This document shows positions 25,016 through 33,457 of a stretch of 64,000 bases of DNA, one piece after another (the first letter of the stretch is position 1; each line of letters begins with the position of its first letter). Below the pieces are notes generated by a model that saw only the letters and a list, made by a program, of their open reading frames with translations, was not told the origin of the DNA and made no database searches. The DNA is from Terribacillus halophilus (lineage in GTDB: Bacteria; Bacillota; Bacilli; Bacillales; Amphibacillaceae), in the NCBI RefSeq assembly GCF_900162685.1, contig NZ_LT727828.1, forward strand, positions 124,001 to 188,000. Reading direction: 5' to 3'. The position numbers were made by a program, and so were the translations under genes.

Positions 25016-26023
25016 TCATTCTTTAATTAATAAGTAAATAAAATATGGTGCACCGATTGCTGAGACGACCAGACCAATCGGAATTTCTGATGGTGCCAAT
25101 AGAGTTCGTGATAACGTATCAGCAACTAGCATGATAAGCGCACCGATTAATGCACAGATCGGAAGCTGATGCTTGTGGTTCGGGCCGACAATACGTCTTG
25201 CCAAGTGCGGTGCAACGAGTCCAAGAAACGTAATGGCTCCCCCGACAGAAACACAAGCTCCTGCCAATCCGACAGCTGTCAGCAGCAGCAAGGTACGTTC
25301 TTTTTGTACGGGAGCTCCAACTCCAGTAGCAAGCTGGTCACCGAGTGTTAGCACATTCAGCGCTTTGGCTTTATACATAGCGAATGGCACGAGCAGAAGG
25401 ATCCACGGCAAAAGGGCGAGCACATAGTTCCAGCTCGTTTGCCAGATGCTGCCGTTGAGCCATACGGTGGCTTGCGTGAAATCTTTTGGTTCCATCATTA
25501 GTTGGAACACAATAATCAATCCGCCAAATGCAGCATTGATACCGATGCCGACTAGAATGAGACGCACAGGTGTTACACCTTTCTTCCAAGCCAGCGTATA
25601 GACGAGGCCTGCTGCTAGAAAAGCCCCTGCAAAAGCGAATATCGGCATGATGAATACTTGCAGATTACCGCTTCCTGCTAGTTGGTCCTGCAAGAAGAAA
25701 ATATAAAGAACAACAGCAAAGCCAGCACCTGCATTTATGCCGAGAATACCCGGGTCAGCTAACCCGTTTTGGGATACACCTTGGAGAATGGCTCCTGCAA
25801 TGCCCATGCCGATTCCAATCAAAAGTGCAATTATCATTCGCGGGAGGCGAAAATCAAAAAGAATCACATCATAAGAACCGTCTCCTGTACCGAATAAGGT
25901 TTTAAGCACATCTGCGGGTCCGATTGGAATTGTCCCTGTATTTAAACTGATGAAGAAGATAATAAGGATAGCGGCGATGATACCAATCGCTACAATGCTT
26001 GTCTTTTTCGTGGAATGTATCAT
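25016..26023 (-). CDS. Siderophore ABC permease (FecCD family), second subunit
   Basis: A 335-residue FecCD permease with about ten membrane helices. Family motifs: LFDFRLPRMIIALLIGIGMGIAGAILQGVSQNGLADPGILGINAGAG and GAITFLGLVAPHLARRIVGPNHKHQLP. It overlaps the upstream permease by 4 bp. Similar to YfhA/FeuC-type subunits of hydroxamate or catecholate siderophore importers. No ATPase is adjacent; in B. subtilis such importers share the YusV ATPase. Confidence 0.88.
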   Translation of the reverse strand: MIHSTKKTSIVAIGIIAAILIIFFISLNTGTIPIGPADVLKTLFGTGDGSYDVILFDFRLPRMIIALLIGIGMGIAGAILQGVSQNGLADPGILGINAGAGFAVVLYIFFLQDQLAGSGNLQVFIMPIFAFAGAFLAAGLVYTLAWKKGVTPVRLILVGIGINAAFGGLIIVFQLMMEPKDFTQATVWLNGSIWQTSWNYVLALLPWILLLVPFAMYKAKALNVLTLGDQLATGVGAPVQKERTLLLLTAVGLAGACVSVGGAITFLGLVAPHLARRIVGPNHKHQLPICALIGALIMLVADTLSRTLLAPSEIPIGLVVSAIGAPYFIYLLIKE

Positions 26024-27021
26024 ATGTTCTTACCCTCCCGGCGAGCTAGATAAATGAAAAATGGAACGCCGATCAATGCTGTGAGGGCGCCGACGGGTGT
26101 CTCGAATGGCGGATTGACCATACGGGATAGAATATCTGCAAAGTTCAGCAAAATGCCGCCTAGTATAGCTGAACAAGGAATAATCCAGCGATAATCAGGT
26201 CCGACGATAAAGCGTGTTATATGCGGAATAACCAAGCCAACAAACCCGATTGTTCCTCCGACCGAAACAGCCGCCCCTGTCAAAATAAGAACAACAAGTA
26301 CACCGGCAACTTTCACTGCACCTGTTTTAAGACCAAGACCGGTTGCAACATCTTCTCCCAAGCTGAGTGTGGTAACAGATCCACTAATGAACAGTGCTAA
26401 GATCATTCCGATCACTGCCGCAGGAAATAACAGTTTCACTGTATCCCATTGTACATTTGCTACACCGCCCGCATACCAGAAGCTCAAATCCCGAGCCACG
26501 TCGAAATGGATAGCCAGTGCATTGGAAAACGAACCGAGCAATGCAGTGATTGCTGTACCTGCCAAAGCAAGCTTTACGGGTGTTAATCCCGTACGTGCCA
26601 GCAGACCGACACCAAAGACAAGCCCAAGACCAAGTCCCGCTCCAGCAAATGCGAATAGGAGCAGGTTTACATTAGACAAATCCGGCAGGAAAACGAGTGC
26701 AATCGCAATCATGAATGTGGCACCCGAAGTAACCCCCATAATCTGCGGAGAGGCGAGCGGATTACGTGTCATACCTTGCATAATTGCTCCAGATGCCGCC
26801 AGCATAGCACCAATTAAGACTGCCGCCACTGCACGAGGCAGCCGGAGACGCTGAATAATTTGATGAGATGTATTTGTTGTATCATAATGGAAAATACTAT
26901 TCCAGACAGTGCCGAGGGAAATATCCGAAACCCCGAATATAATGGAAAGTCCAATTGAGAAAATCAGCAGGAGCGTACCTGCGATAAGGATGATTGTGCC
27001 AATAAGTCTGCGTGCTTGCAT
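26020..27021 (-). CDS. Siderophore ABC permease (FecCD family), first subunit
   Basis: A 333-residue FecCD permease (LRLPRAVAAVLIGAMLAASGAIMQGMTRNPLASPQIMGVTSGA; GTIGFVGLVIPHITRFIVGPDYRW). It pairs with the downstream permease to form a heterodimeric channel. It is divergent from the binding protein gene, with a Fur box between them. Confidence 0.88.
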   Translation of the reverse strand: MQARRLIGTIILIAGTLLLIFSIGLSIIFGVSDISLGTVWNSIFHYDTTNTSHQIIQRLRLPRAVAAVLIGAMLAASGAIMQGMTRNPLASPQIMGVTSGATFMIAIALVFLPDLSNVNLLLFAFAGAGLGLGLVFGVGLLARTGLTPVKLALAGTAITALLGSFSNALAIHFDVARDLSFWYAGGVANVQWDTVKLLFPAAVIGMILALFISGSVTTLSLGEDVATGLGLKTGAVKVAGVLVVLILTGAAVSVGGTIGFVGLVIPHITRFIVGPDYRWIIPCSAILGGILLNFADILSRMVNPPFETPVGALTALIGVPFFIYLARREGKNI

Positions 27022-27078
27022 CGTTAACCCGCTTTCTTCACTCTATATGTATGCCAAATATATGAAATATACTTGTAA

Positions 27079-27102
27079 TTGATAATGATAATTGTTATCA
27101 TT
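27079..27102. promoter_or_regulatory. Fur box
   Basis: GATAATGATAATTGTTATC (27081-27099) matches 17 of 19 positions of the classic Fur box GATAATGATAATCATTATC. It lies between the divergent permease operon and binding-protein gene and could repress both under iron sufficiency. Confidence 0.85.
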
Positions 27103-27139
27103 TATTGAAGATTATATCATAAACAAAGAGGTGAGTCCC

Positions 27140-28111
27140 TTGTTCAAAAGAAAGAGTTCTTCTTTACTTCTGGCAGTCTTCGCCAGTGTTGTGTTTATTA
27201 TAACAGGTTGCGGCAGCAACGATTCAAGTGATAAAGCTGAAAATAACGCTTCTGACAATTCAGAGAGTAACCAAACGCGTACAATGACTGACGCATTAGG
27301 GAATGAAGTGGAAATTCCGGCTAATCCGGATAATGTAATTGCTTCTTATCTGGAAGATAATCTTGTCGCACTAGATATTACACCAGCAGCACAATGGTCT
27401 GTAAATAATGGTTCTCCGCAAGGATACTTGCAGGATAGTTTAAAAGACGTTCCAACAATTGACTCTACGCTTCCTTTTGAAGCAGTAGCTAGTTACAAGC
27501 CAGATTTGATCATCATGGATTCGGCATCCATGGTAGAAGGCGATAAATATGATCAGTACAATAAGATTGCTCCGACGTATGTAATGGGTACGGAAGAAAA
27601 TGGAGACTGGCGCAAGGAATTGCAAACAGTCGGTGAGATTTTCGGCAAAGAAGACAAAGCGCAGCAAGTACTGGATGACTATGATGCAAAAGCTGCTGAA
27701 GCAAAAGAACAGATTCAGCAAGCCATCGGAGATGAATCTGCAGCAGCTATCTGGCTTGTTGGCGGAAAGCTTTATATCGTAAATGAAAACTTATCCAGCG
27801 GTGCAGTGCTTTATGGTGATTTAGGTATCACGGTTCCAGAAGGCGTGAAGGAAATATCTGAAGGTGCAGCAGCTAACTGGAATGAAGTTTCCCTTGAACA
27901 ATTGGCAACCATGGATGTGGACCACCTCTTCTTAATCAATAGTGATGAAGGTGATGGATCTGAAATTCTGGAAGATCCACTGCTTGCAAATGTACCAGCT
28001 ATCAAAGAAGGAAATGTTTACAAATACGATAAAGACACAAGCTGGCTGTACACAGGCCCAGTTGCAAACGAACAAATTGTAGACGATGCAGTTGAAAGCT
28101 TAGTGGAGTAA
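27140..28111 (+). CDS. Siderophore-binding lipoprotein
   Basis: A 323-residue cluster A-8 (FeuA/YxeB-like) binding protein with lipobox FIITGC and RTMTDALGNEVEIPANPDNVIASYLEDNLVAL at the start of the mature domain. The longest frame from 27092 overlaps the Fur box, so the TTG at 27140, 5 nt after AGAGGTGAG, is chosen. It should deliver ferric siderophore to the two permeases encoded divergently. It resembles xenosiderophore-binding proteins, but the ligand cannot be named. Confidence 0.87.
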   Translation: MFKRKSSSLLLAVFASVVFIITGCGSNDSSDKAENNASDNSESNQTRTMTDALGNEVEIPANPDNVIASYLEDNLVALDITPAAQWSVNNGSPQGYLQDSLKDVPTIDSTLPFEAVASYKPDLIIMDSASMVEGDKYDQYNKIAPTYVMGTEENGDWRKELQTVGEIFGKEDKAQQVLDDYDAKAAEAKEQIQQAIGDESAAAIWLVGGKLYIVNENLSSGAVLYGDLGITVPEGVKEISEGAAANWNEVSLEQLATMDVDHLFLINSDEGDGSEILEDPLLANVPAIKEGNVYKYDKDTSWLYTGPVANEQIVDDAVESLVE

Positions 28112-28117
28112 GGACAA

Positions 28118-28155
28118 GCTTCTTCCCTGTGGAAAATGGGGGAGAAGTTTTTTGT
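28118..28155 (+). terminator. Rho-independent terminator
   Basis: CTTCTTCCC (about 28120-28128) pairs with GGGGAGAAG, followed by TTTTTT. Confidence 0.75.
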
Positions 28156-28315
28156 ATTGCAAGAAGTATTCTATGAAAAACAGGAGAAATCAAAGAATGT
28201 AAAGGTTGAAGGGGAAACGCTGCAGTTACATGTCGAATAATAAGGCCGTATGCAAAATGATAGGCTTCAACATGTCGTTTGAACGGATGAAAGAACAATC
28301 ATAAGCAGGGCGATG

Positions 28316-28342
28316 AAAAGCAGGAGGGCTACTCCTGCTTTT
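28316..28342. terminator. Terminator of the small membrane protein gene
   Basis: AAAAGCAGGAG (28316-28326) pairs with CTCCTGCTTTT (28332-28342). The stop codon of the minus-strand gene lies in it. Confidence 0.85.
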
Positions 28343-28661
28343 GTGCTGTCGTAATAAGGGTTTGAATTGGAAGCAAAAGCGTCCCGACAAAAAGGGTCAT
28401 AAGGATGTAAATGCTAGGCTGCTCAGTCAGGAAACTCTCTAATGCCGTACATATAGTTGTTACAAGCAGGAATGCGCCGTAAAGTGAAAAGGTCGCTATG
28501 TTTTTCGAGCTCCATGTAATAATAAAGCATGGGATAAGGAGGAGCATGGTGGTGTCACTTTCGGAAAATGTCCTGTCATTGAATGCTTTGTAAAGCAACC
28601 ATCCAAAGACAGTAAGTATGACTAAGATACTAACTGAAGGAAAGATAAGGTGTTTTTTCAT
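28329..28661 (-). CDS. Small four-helix membrane protein, unknown function
   Basis: A 110-residue protein of four hydrophobic segments (SVSILVILTVFGWLLYKAF, TMLLLIPCFIITW, IATFSLYGAFLLVTTI, IYILMTLFVGTLLLPIQTLI). The longer frame from 28700 is rejected because AAAGGAGA lies just before the ATG at 28661. I do not recognise the family. It is divergent from an SDR gene. Confidence 0.7.
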   Translation of the reverse strand: MKKHLIFPSVSILVILTVFGWLLYKAFNDRTFSESDTTMLLLIPCFIITWSSKNIATFSLYGAFLLVTTICTALESFLTEQPSIYILMTLFVGTLLLPIQTLITTAQKQE

Positions 28662-28737
28662 GAGGAGTCTCCTTTCAAAGGATTTAATCACATTGTACAC
28701 GAATAGTATTAATAGCAGATAAAAGGGAGGTTCTTAA

Positions 28738-29481
28738 ATGAAAAAGCTAGCGATTGTAACGGGTGTTTCGTATCCGCGCTCCATTGGAACTGCTGTGTGC
28801 CGCCGATTGGCTGAACAAGGCATGGATATCTTTTTTACATACTGGCAGGCAGGTGAAACGTGGCCAGATCATTTTGTCAGTGAAATGCATGCTTATGGTG
28901 TCAGATGTGAAGGGCTTGAGGTGGATTTAGAACAAGCTGAGGCAGCTGCATATATTCTAAGGGAAGTGCAGCGGCTTGGGATTCCATCTGTATTAGTTAA
29001 TTGCGCGGCTTTTTCGGAGAACGGTACGTATCAAGAATTGGATGAGAGGCAGCTAGATCGGCATTATGCGGTAAATATGCGTAGTGTATTCCTCCTATGT
29101 ACAGGATTTGCACGATTGTTTGATCAGAAAAAACCCGCGAGTTGGGGAAGTATCGTAAATCTTACTTCAGGTCAGAGCAAAGGGCCAATGCCGGGAGAAC
29201 TGGCCTACATTGCTACAAAAGGAGCTATCACTGCATTTAGCCAATCCTTAGCAGCTGACGTAGCTTCTATAGGGATTAACGTAAATGCAATTAATCCAGG
29301 ACCGACAGACAGCACATGGATGACAGATGACATACGGCAAGCATTGCTGCCAAACTTTCCAATGGGAAGAATTGGAGAGCCTGATGATGCGGCAAGATTA
29401 ATTCGTTTTCTCGTAGGAGATGATGGCTATTGGGTAACGGGACAGGAACTGCATTCAGAAGGCGGATTTGACCGGCGGTAA
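28738..29481 (+). CDS. Short-chain dehydrogenase/reductase
   Basis: A 247-residue SDR with a TGxxxxxxIG cofactor loop (AIVTGVSYPRSIGTAV), VNCAAFSENG, catalytic Ser in LTSGQSKGPMPGELAYIATKGA with the YxxxK pair, and PGPTDSTWM. Variation at the glycine motif is as in the Bacillus SDR subgroup related to FabG. Monocistronic; substrate unknown. Confidence 0.85.
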   Translation: MKKLAIVTGVSYPRSIGTAVCRRLAEQGMDIFFTYWQAGETWPDHFVSEMHAYGVRCEGLEVDLEQAEAAAYILREVQRLGIPSVLVNCAAFSENGTYQELDERQLDRHYAVNMRSVFLLCTGFARLFDQKKPASWGSIVNLTSGQSKGPMPGELAYIATKGAITAFSQSLAADVASIGINVNAINPGPTDSTWMTDDIRQALLPNFPMGRIGEPDDAARLIRFLVGDDGYWVTGQELHSEGGFDRR

Positions 29482-29531
29482 TCCTGATCTGGTCAGACTT
29501 GTTTTACCACTACTATGCATTAATCCAGCCG

Positions 29532-30137
29532 TCATTTATTGTTGTTCAGCAAAGCTGCCTGCACTGCTAGTGTATCGTCTAGATATCCAAACGGAAATAT
29601 ATAATCAGGCAAGACATCAATGGGGTTGATAAAATAAAGCAAAGCAGCACCAAATATAATTATTTCCTGCTTTGTTGCTAACCCGGATTGAAGTTTGGAA
29701 AACATGGTTTTCAGGTCGTTCACCAGTTTACCAACACTTCCAACAGATTGGATCTTTTCATCAAATTTCTCCTCAATGATTTTTTTTCCGCCTTCTGTAA
29801 GGGCAACTTCCTCATAATCAGCGAGCTGTTTCCGTACTCTTTCTGCTGTAAAGGAAGGATCAGCCTGTTTACATAGTGCTTCCAAATGCTGTTCTGTTTG
29901 TTGTAATACATTTTGATCTAGAAATCCTGCAGTACGCATAAGTTCTTCATGTGATACATTTAGAACTTCACTAAATCTCTTAAGATGGTTAACAGTTACT
30001 TTTCGTTTGCCATTTATGATTTTAGATATGATGGCAGCATCGATGGCGGTGCGTCTGCTCAATTCACGAATCGATAATTTATTACTTTGGATTAACTCAC
30101 GCAGAAGGTTTCCTATCGATTTTTTTTCAACTTTCAT
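29532..30137 (-). CDS. XRE HTH fused to a DUF1232 membrane domain
   Basis: A 201-residue protein. The N-terminal HTH_3 domain (residues 8-65: LIQSNKLSIRELSRRTAIDAAIISKIINGKRKVT) is followed by a helical linker. A C-terminal DUF1232/YkvA motif (residues ~160-195: ALLYFINPIDVLPDYIFPFGYLDDTLA) is normally found in small membrane-associated proteins. The combination suggests a regulator tethered to or sensing the membrane. It is divergent from a YoaK-like gene. Confidence 0.82.
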   Translation of the reverse strand: MKVEKKSIGNLLRELIQSNKLSIRELSRRTAIDAAIISKIINGKRKVTVNHLKRFSEVLNVSHEELMRTAGFLDQNVLQQTEQHLEALCKQADPSFTAERVRKQLADYEEVALTEGGKKIIEEKFDEKIQSVGSVGKLVNDLKTMFSKLQSGLATKQEIIIFGAALLYFINPIDVLPDYIFPFGYLDDTLAVQAALLNNNK

Positions 30138-30238
30138 GATAACGCAGCTCCTCTTTTCAAATTCACTCCTTAACCGTACTAAGAGGTTGACAAATTGTCA
30201 ACATTTACGGTAGAAATACATAGGAAAGAGGTGTGAAA

Positions 30239-30871
30239 ATGCAGATAAAACGAGACCGCATGACCATCTTGCTCCTATGTGCAGCAGCGGGAGTGATTGA
30301 TGTAATTGGTTATATCGGTTTATCACATGTGTTTACTGCTAACATGACAGGAAACATTGTGTTATTAGGCATAGGAGTTGGTGATGCCAGAGAGGTTATC
30401 TTAAGTAATGCCGCCTTGGCGTTAACTGGTTTTATTATTGGAGTTGCGGTTGCTGTGTTTGTGCAAAGAACGAACACAATTTTATTCTGGGAATTTATCC
30501 TGCTTATACTAGTGGCAATGGTAATCCAATTTACCCCAATAGGTGGGCGAGTATCAGCAGTTGTACTCTTCGTGTTGAGCACGGCAATGGGAATGCAGAC
30601 GATAGCAGGAAGGAACTTAAAGATTGCCGGACTTTCCTCAACAGTGTTGACAAGTACACTTGCTGCACTGATAGAAGGAATCATGCTTAGAATAAAAAAA
30701 GGCTCTCAGAAGCTGTCACTGGACGTATTTCTAAGAGGAGGGGCAATTCTCCTTTACTTAGCTGGAGCATCGGCAGCCAGCTTAAGTCTAAGGTTTATCG
30801 GACTTACAACAATCTGGTTAGGTATAGCAATTCTGGCGTTTGTATTGCTGGTGCAAAGAAAGAAGAGCTAA
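30239..30871 (+). CDS. YoaK/DUF1275-family membrane protein
   Basis: A 210-residue membrane protein with six helices and the DUF1275 signature AAAGVIDVIGYIGLSHVFTANMTGNIVLLGIGVG. Function of the family is not established (some are linked to small-molecule transport). The ATG at 30239 fits the GAGGTG Shine-Dalgarno better than the GTG at 30233. Confidence 0.85.
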   Translation: MQIKRDRMTILLLCAAAGVIDVIGYIGLSHVFTANMTGNIVLLGIGVGDAREVILSNAALALTGFIIGVAVAVFVQRTNTILFWEFILLILVAMVIQFTPIGGRVSAVVLFVLSTAMGMQTIAGRNLKIAGLSSTVLTSTLAALIEGIMLRIKKGSQKLSLDVFLRGGAILLYLAGASAASLSLRFIGLTTIWLGIAILAFVLLVQRKKS

Positions 30872-30874
30872 AAA

Positions 30875-30911
30875 AATGAGAAGAAAATCCAAATAGGATT
30901 TTCTTCTCATT
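30875..30911. terminator. Bidirectional terminator with 15-bp stem
   Basis: ATGAGAAGAAAATCC (30876-30890) pairs with GGATTTTCTTCTCAT (30896-30910) between convergent genes. Confidence 0.9.
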
Positions 30912-31839
30912 TGCTTATACTTTTATGTACAGCGGCTAGCTCATCCTCTGGAACTATCAAATAATAAATTCCATCAATCTTTGTACCTTGGCCCCTTATC
31001 TCATGCTCCTGAATAGAGTTGCGTACATTACGGTAATCCGTGAACAAATGACGCATAGAAGCGAGATTTATATTTGTCTGTACATTTTTCCCCAATACAT
31101 CTAGCAAGTCGTCTATCTTACTGACAGACTTGATATTAGCACCTTTATTAATGATGGCTTCAATTACCTGACGCTGTCTGCCGTTTCTTCCGAAATCACC
31201 ATCTGGATCTAAGTGACGCATCCTTGTATATCCTAATGCTTGATCTCCATCCAAGTTGATTTGACCTTTTTTATAATGATAGTCTTTCTTGTAGAAGCCT
31301 TCATCATACCAATCCAAGTCATTGTTTACGGTTACGCCGCCAACTGCATCAACTAGATCAGCAAGACCTTCCATATTGATTTCCACGAAATAATCAATAT
31401 CAGTGTTAAACAATTGCTCTACTGTTTCCACGGACATGTCTACACCGCCAAAAGCATAGGCGTGATTAATCTTGTCGATTGTATGATGTCCGACAATCTC
31501 TGTTCTAGTATCACGCGGAATACTTACCAAATCCAACGATTCAGTAGTTGGGTCCAATGACATGAGCAGTAAAGCATCAGACCTTCCAGAATCAAACTCT
31601 CGTTCATCAATACCAAGCAAAAGTATATTAATCCTTTCTTTATTCTTGATTTTTTTAGATGTCACCCCTTCATCGATTACTGCTGAATCTTTCTGGATGC
31701 TGTCTATTGTCTGCTTTACATCCCTTGCAGTTAGAAAGAAAAAGGAACCAGCTCCAATTAGCAGCACAAAGAGGATGAGCAAAATATATTTGCTAATTCG
31801 ACGTTTCTGTTTTCGTTTTGTGTGTCGTTGTTTTTCCAT
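30907..31839 (-). CDS. LytR-CpsA-Psr (LCP) family ligase
   Basis: A 310-residue protein with a cytoplasmic basic N-terminus, one membrane helix (about residues 18-37) and an extracellular LCP domain. Catalytic-region motifs are LLLGIDERE...GRSDALLLMSLDPTT, SIPRDTRTEI and DKINHAYAFGGVDMSVETVEQLF, with the conserved Asp and Arg residues that bind polyprenyl pyrophosphate. Such proteins attach teichoic acids or other glycopolymers to peptidoglycan. Monocistronic. Confidence 0.9.
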   Translation of the reverse strand: MEKQRHTKRKQKRRISKYILLILFVLLIGAGSFFFLTARDVKQTIDSIQKDSAVIDEGVTSKKIKNKERINILLLGIDEREFDSGRSDALLLMSLDPTTESLDLVSIPRDTRTEIVGHHTIDKINHAYAFGGVDMSVETVEQLFNTDIDYFVEINMEGLADLVDAVGGVTVNNDLDWYDEGFYKKDYHYKKGQINLDGDQALGYTRMRHLDPDGDFGRNGRQRQVIEAIINKGANIKSVSKIDDLLDVLGKNVQTNINLASMRHLFTDYRNVRNSIQEHEIRGQGTKIDGIYYLIVPEDELAAVHKSISK

Positions 31840-32004
31840 AAAGCACCTCCCTAACTATTACAAGGTACGCTCTTGTTGACGATTTGTCAACAATATGCAT
31901 AAATGTACGCAAGGGGGAAATACTAACTATATCCTTCTAACAACCAACATTTTTATCCAAGCAACGAACCTGTCGATGTGAAATCGAAGGGAGGATTGTC
32001 TGCG

Positions 32005-32148
32005 ATGAAAGAACACCCCCACAACCCGAAACAGCCTAATGATAATATGGCTCTTCTTCTAGCTCTCATCACTGTCATACCTACTGCATGCAACCAGATA
32101 CTCGACGCCGCTCATAAAATGGTGAAACTGTTTCAACTATTTTTTTAA
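32005..32148 (+). CDS. Unrecognised 47-residue small protein
   Basis: ATG at 32005 follows GGGAGG (31989-31994). The frame runs 47 codons (MKEHPHNPKQPNDNMALLLALI...) to TAA at 32146. The first third is polar and proline-rich. The middle is a hydrophobic helix (MALLLALITVIPTACN). The last third is amphipathic and ends in FQLFF. The ribosome-binding site and composition argue for a real gene, perhaps a membrane-associated peptide; no function assigned. Confidence 0.5.
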   Translation: MKEHPHNPKQPNDNMALLLALITVIPTACNQILDAAHKMVKLFQLFF

Positions 32149-32246
32149 GTAATTACCGTGGGGCTAGCTGCCCTGCGGTTAATTTGTAATTAAATTTACA
32201 ATTTTCTTTCTTTCCTTGATACAATCTATGGAAAAGGAGGGATAGG

Positions 32247-32814
32247 ATGAATTTTATTATGATATTTGGACCACAGGCTGTTGGTAAAATGACTGTGGGA
32301 CAAGAACTTTAAAAAAAAGCTTGGTTATCGACTTTTACATAATCACATGACAATTGATTTATTAGTGCCGTTCTTTGGTTTTAGTGAAGAGATGTGGCGG
32401 CTGTCTACTCATTTTAGAGAAGAGATATTCCGATCTGTAGCAAAGACAGACCTTCCAGGTTTTACGTTCACCTTTTTATGGGACTTTTCCAATCAAGAGG
32501 ATTGGGAAGTTGTTGAGCGCATGTGCTCTATATTTCGGGAGCAGCAAATACCAATCTATTTTGTGGAACTGCAAGCGAATGTAGAACGCAGACTAAAGCG
32601 CAATGTGACGGAGAACAGGCTGGTGCATAAACCAACGAAACGAGATATTGCACGCTCGGAAGAAAACTTGCTCCGCAGTATGAAAACGGGGCGCCTGCAA
32701 TCAAGAGAAGGGGAAATTTACGAAGAGAATTACATACGCATCCAGACGGATGAACTGACAGCTTCTGAAACAGCTGATAAGATTGTCCGCTATTTTGGTT
32801 TGGAGGGAACGTAA
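32247..32814 (+). pseudogene. P-loop kinase-like gene interrupted by a frameshift
   Basis: AAAGGAGGG precedes the ATG at 32247, which opens MNFIMIFGPQAVGKMTVGQEL (Walker A GPQAVGK). The frame then meets TAA at 32310. Shifting by one base at CTT TAA AAA restores the expected KKKLGYRLLHNHMTIDL and the rest of a ~188-residue AAA/shikimate-kinase-like protein to 32814. The cause may be a mutation, an A8 homopolymer sequencing error, or +1 recoding at CTT before a stop, as in prfB. Only the last would leave it functional. Confidence 0.75.
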
Positions 32815-32949
32815 AGATAGCTGATGCGGCGTCACAAATTTTAGGACGTCATACTTGGGTATATAAAGGAAGAACGGCTTAGCTGGTTAGTATTGCGTAT
32901 CTTATTAAATTTTACACAAGCAAGCGGCATAAAGAGCAGGAGGTAAAAA

Positions 32950-33345
32950 ATGAACAGCAATGCAATCATTCTTTTCGATGGGGTGTGTAACCTTTGCAAT
33001 AATAGTGTTCAATTTATTATAAAGCGCGATCAAAAAGCTTACTTCAAATTTGCTTCCCTGCAAAGCGACGCTGGCACGGCACTAGCTGCTGATCACCAAA
33101 TACCAGATGATGTGGATAGTATTTTATTCGTTAAGGCAGGGAAGGTGTATACCGAATCGAGTGCGATCGTGCGTATCGCCAGACACTTGGATGGAGCGTG
33201 GAAACTAGCAGCCGCAGCGTGGGTGATTCCGCGTCCCATTAGGAATAAAATGTATCGTTATGTAGCTAAAAATCGTTATCGCTGGTTCGGTCGGCAAAAT
33301 GAATGCATGCTGCCATCCCCTGCACTAAAAGAGCGATTTTTATGA
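32950..33345 (+). CDS. DCC-family thiol-disulfide oxidoreductase (YuxK/DUF393)
   Basis: A 131-residue protein with the DGVCNLCN motif (DxxCxxC) near residues 10-17 and FASLQSDAG, RIARHLDG and IPRPIRNKMYRYVAKNRYRWFG, all typical of DUF393. Predicted redox role through the CxxC pair; partners unknown. Confidence 0.87.
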   Translation: MNSNAIILFDGVCNLCNNSVQFIIKRDQKAYFKFASLQSDAGTALAADHQIPDDVDSILFVKAGKVYTESSAIVRIARHLDGAWKLAAAAWVIPRPIRNKMYRYVAKNRYRWFGRQNECMLPSPALKERFL

Positions 33346-33457
33346 CAATGAAGTTATTGTGAAGAATAGGGATTTCTTCTATACAAATAGCTGTATCCAC
33401 TGTATCATACTAGCAGTGGCCTGAACGGCAAATTTACGTAAAGAAGAGAGTCAACAA

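Noticed and set aside
26369-26854. 161-codon plus-strand frame over the siderophore permease
   Set aside because: Biased antisense frame of a membrane protein gene with no ribosome-binding site or family match.
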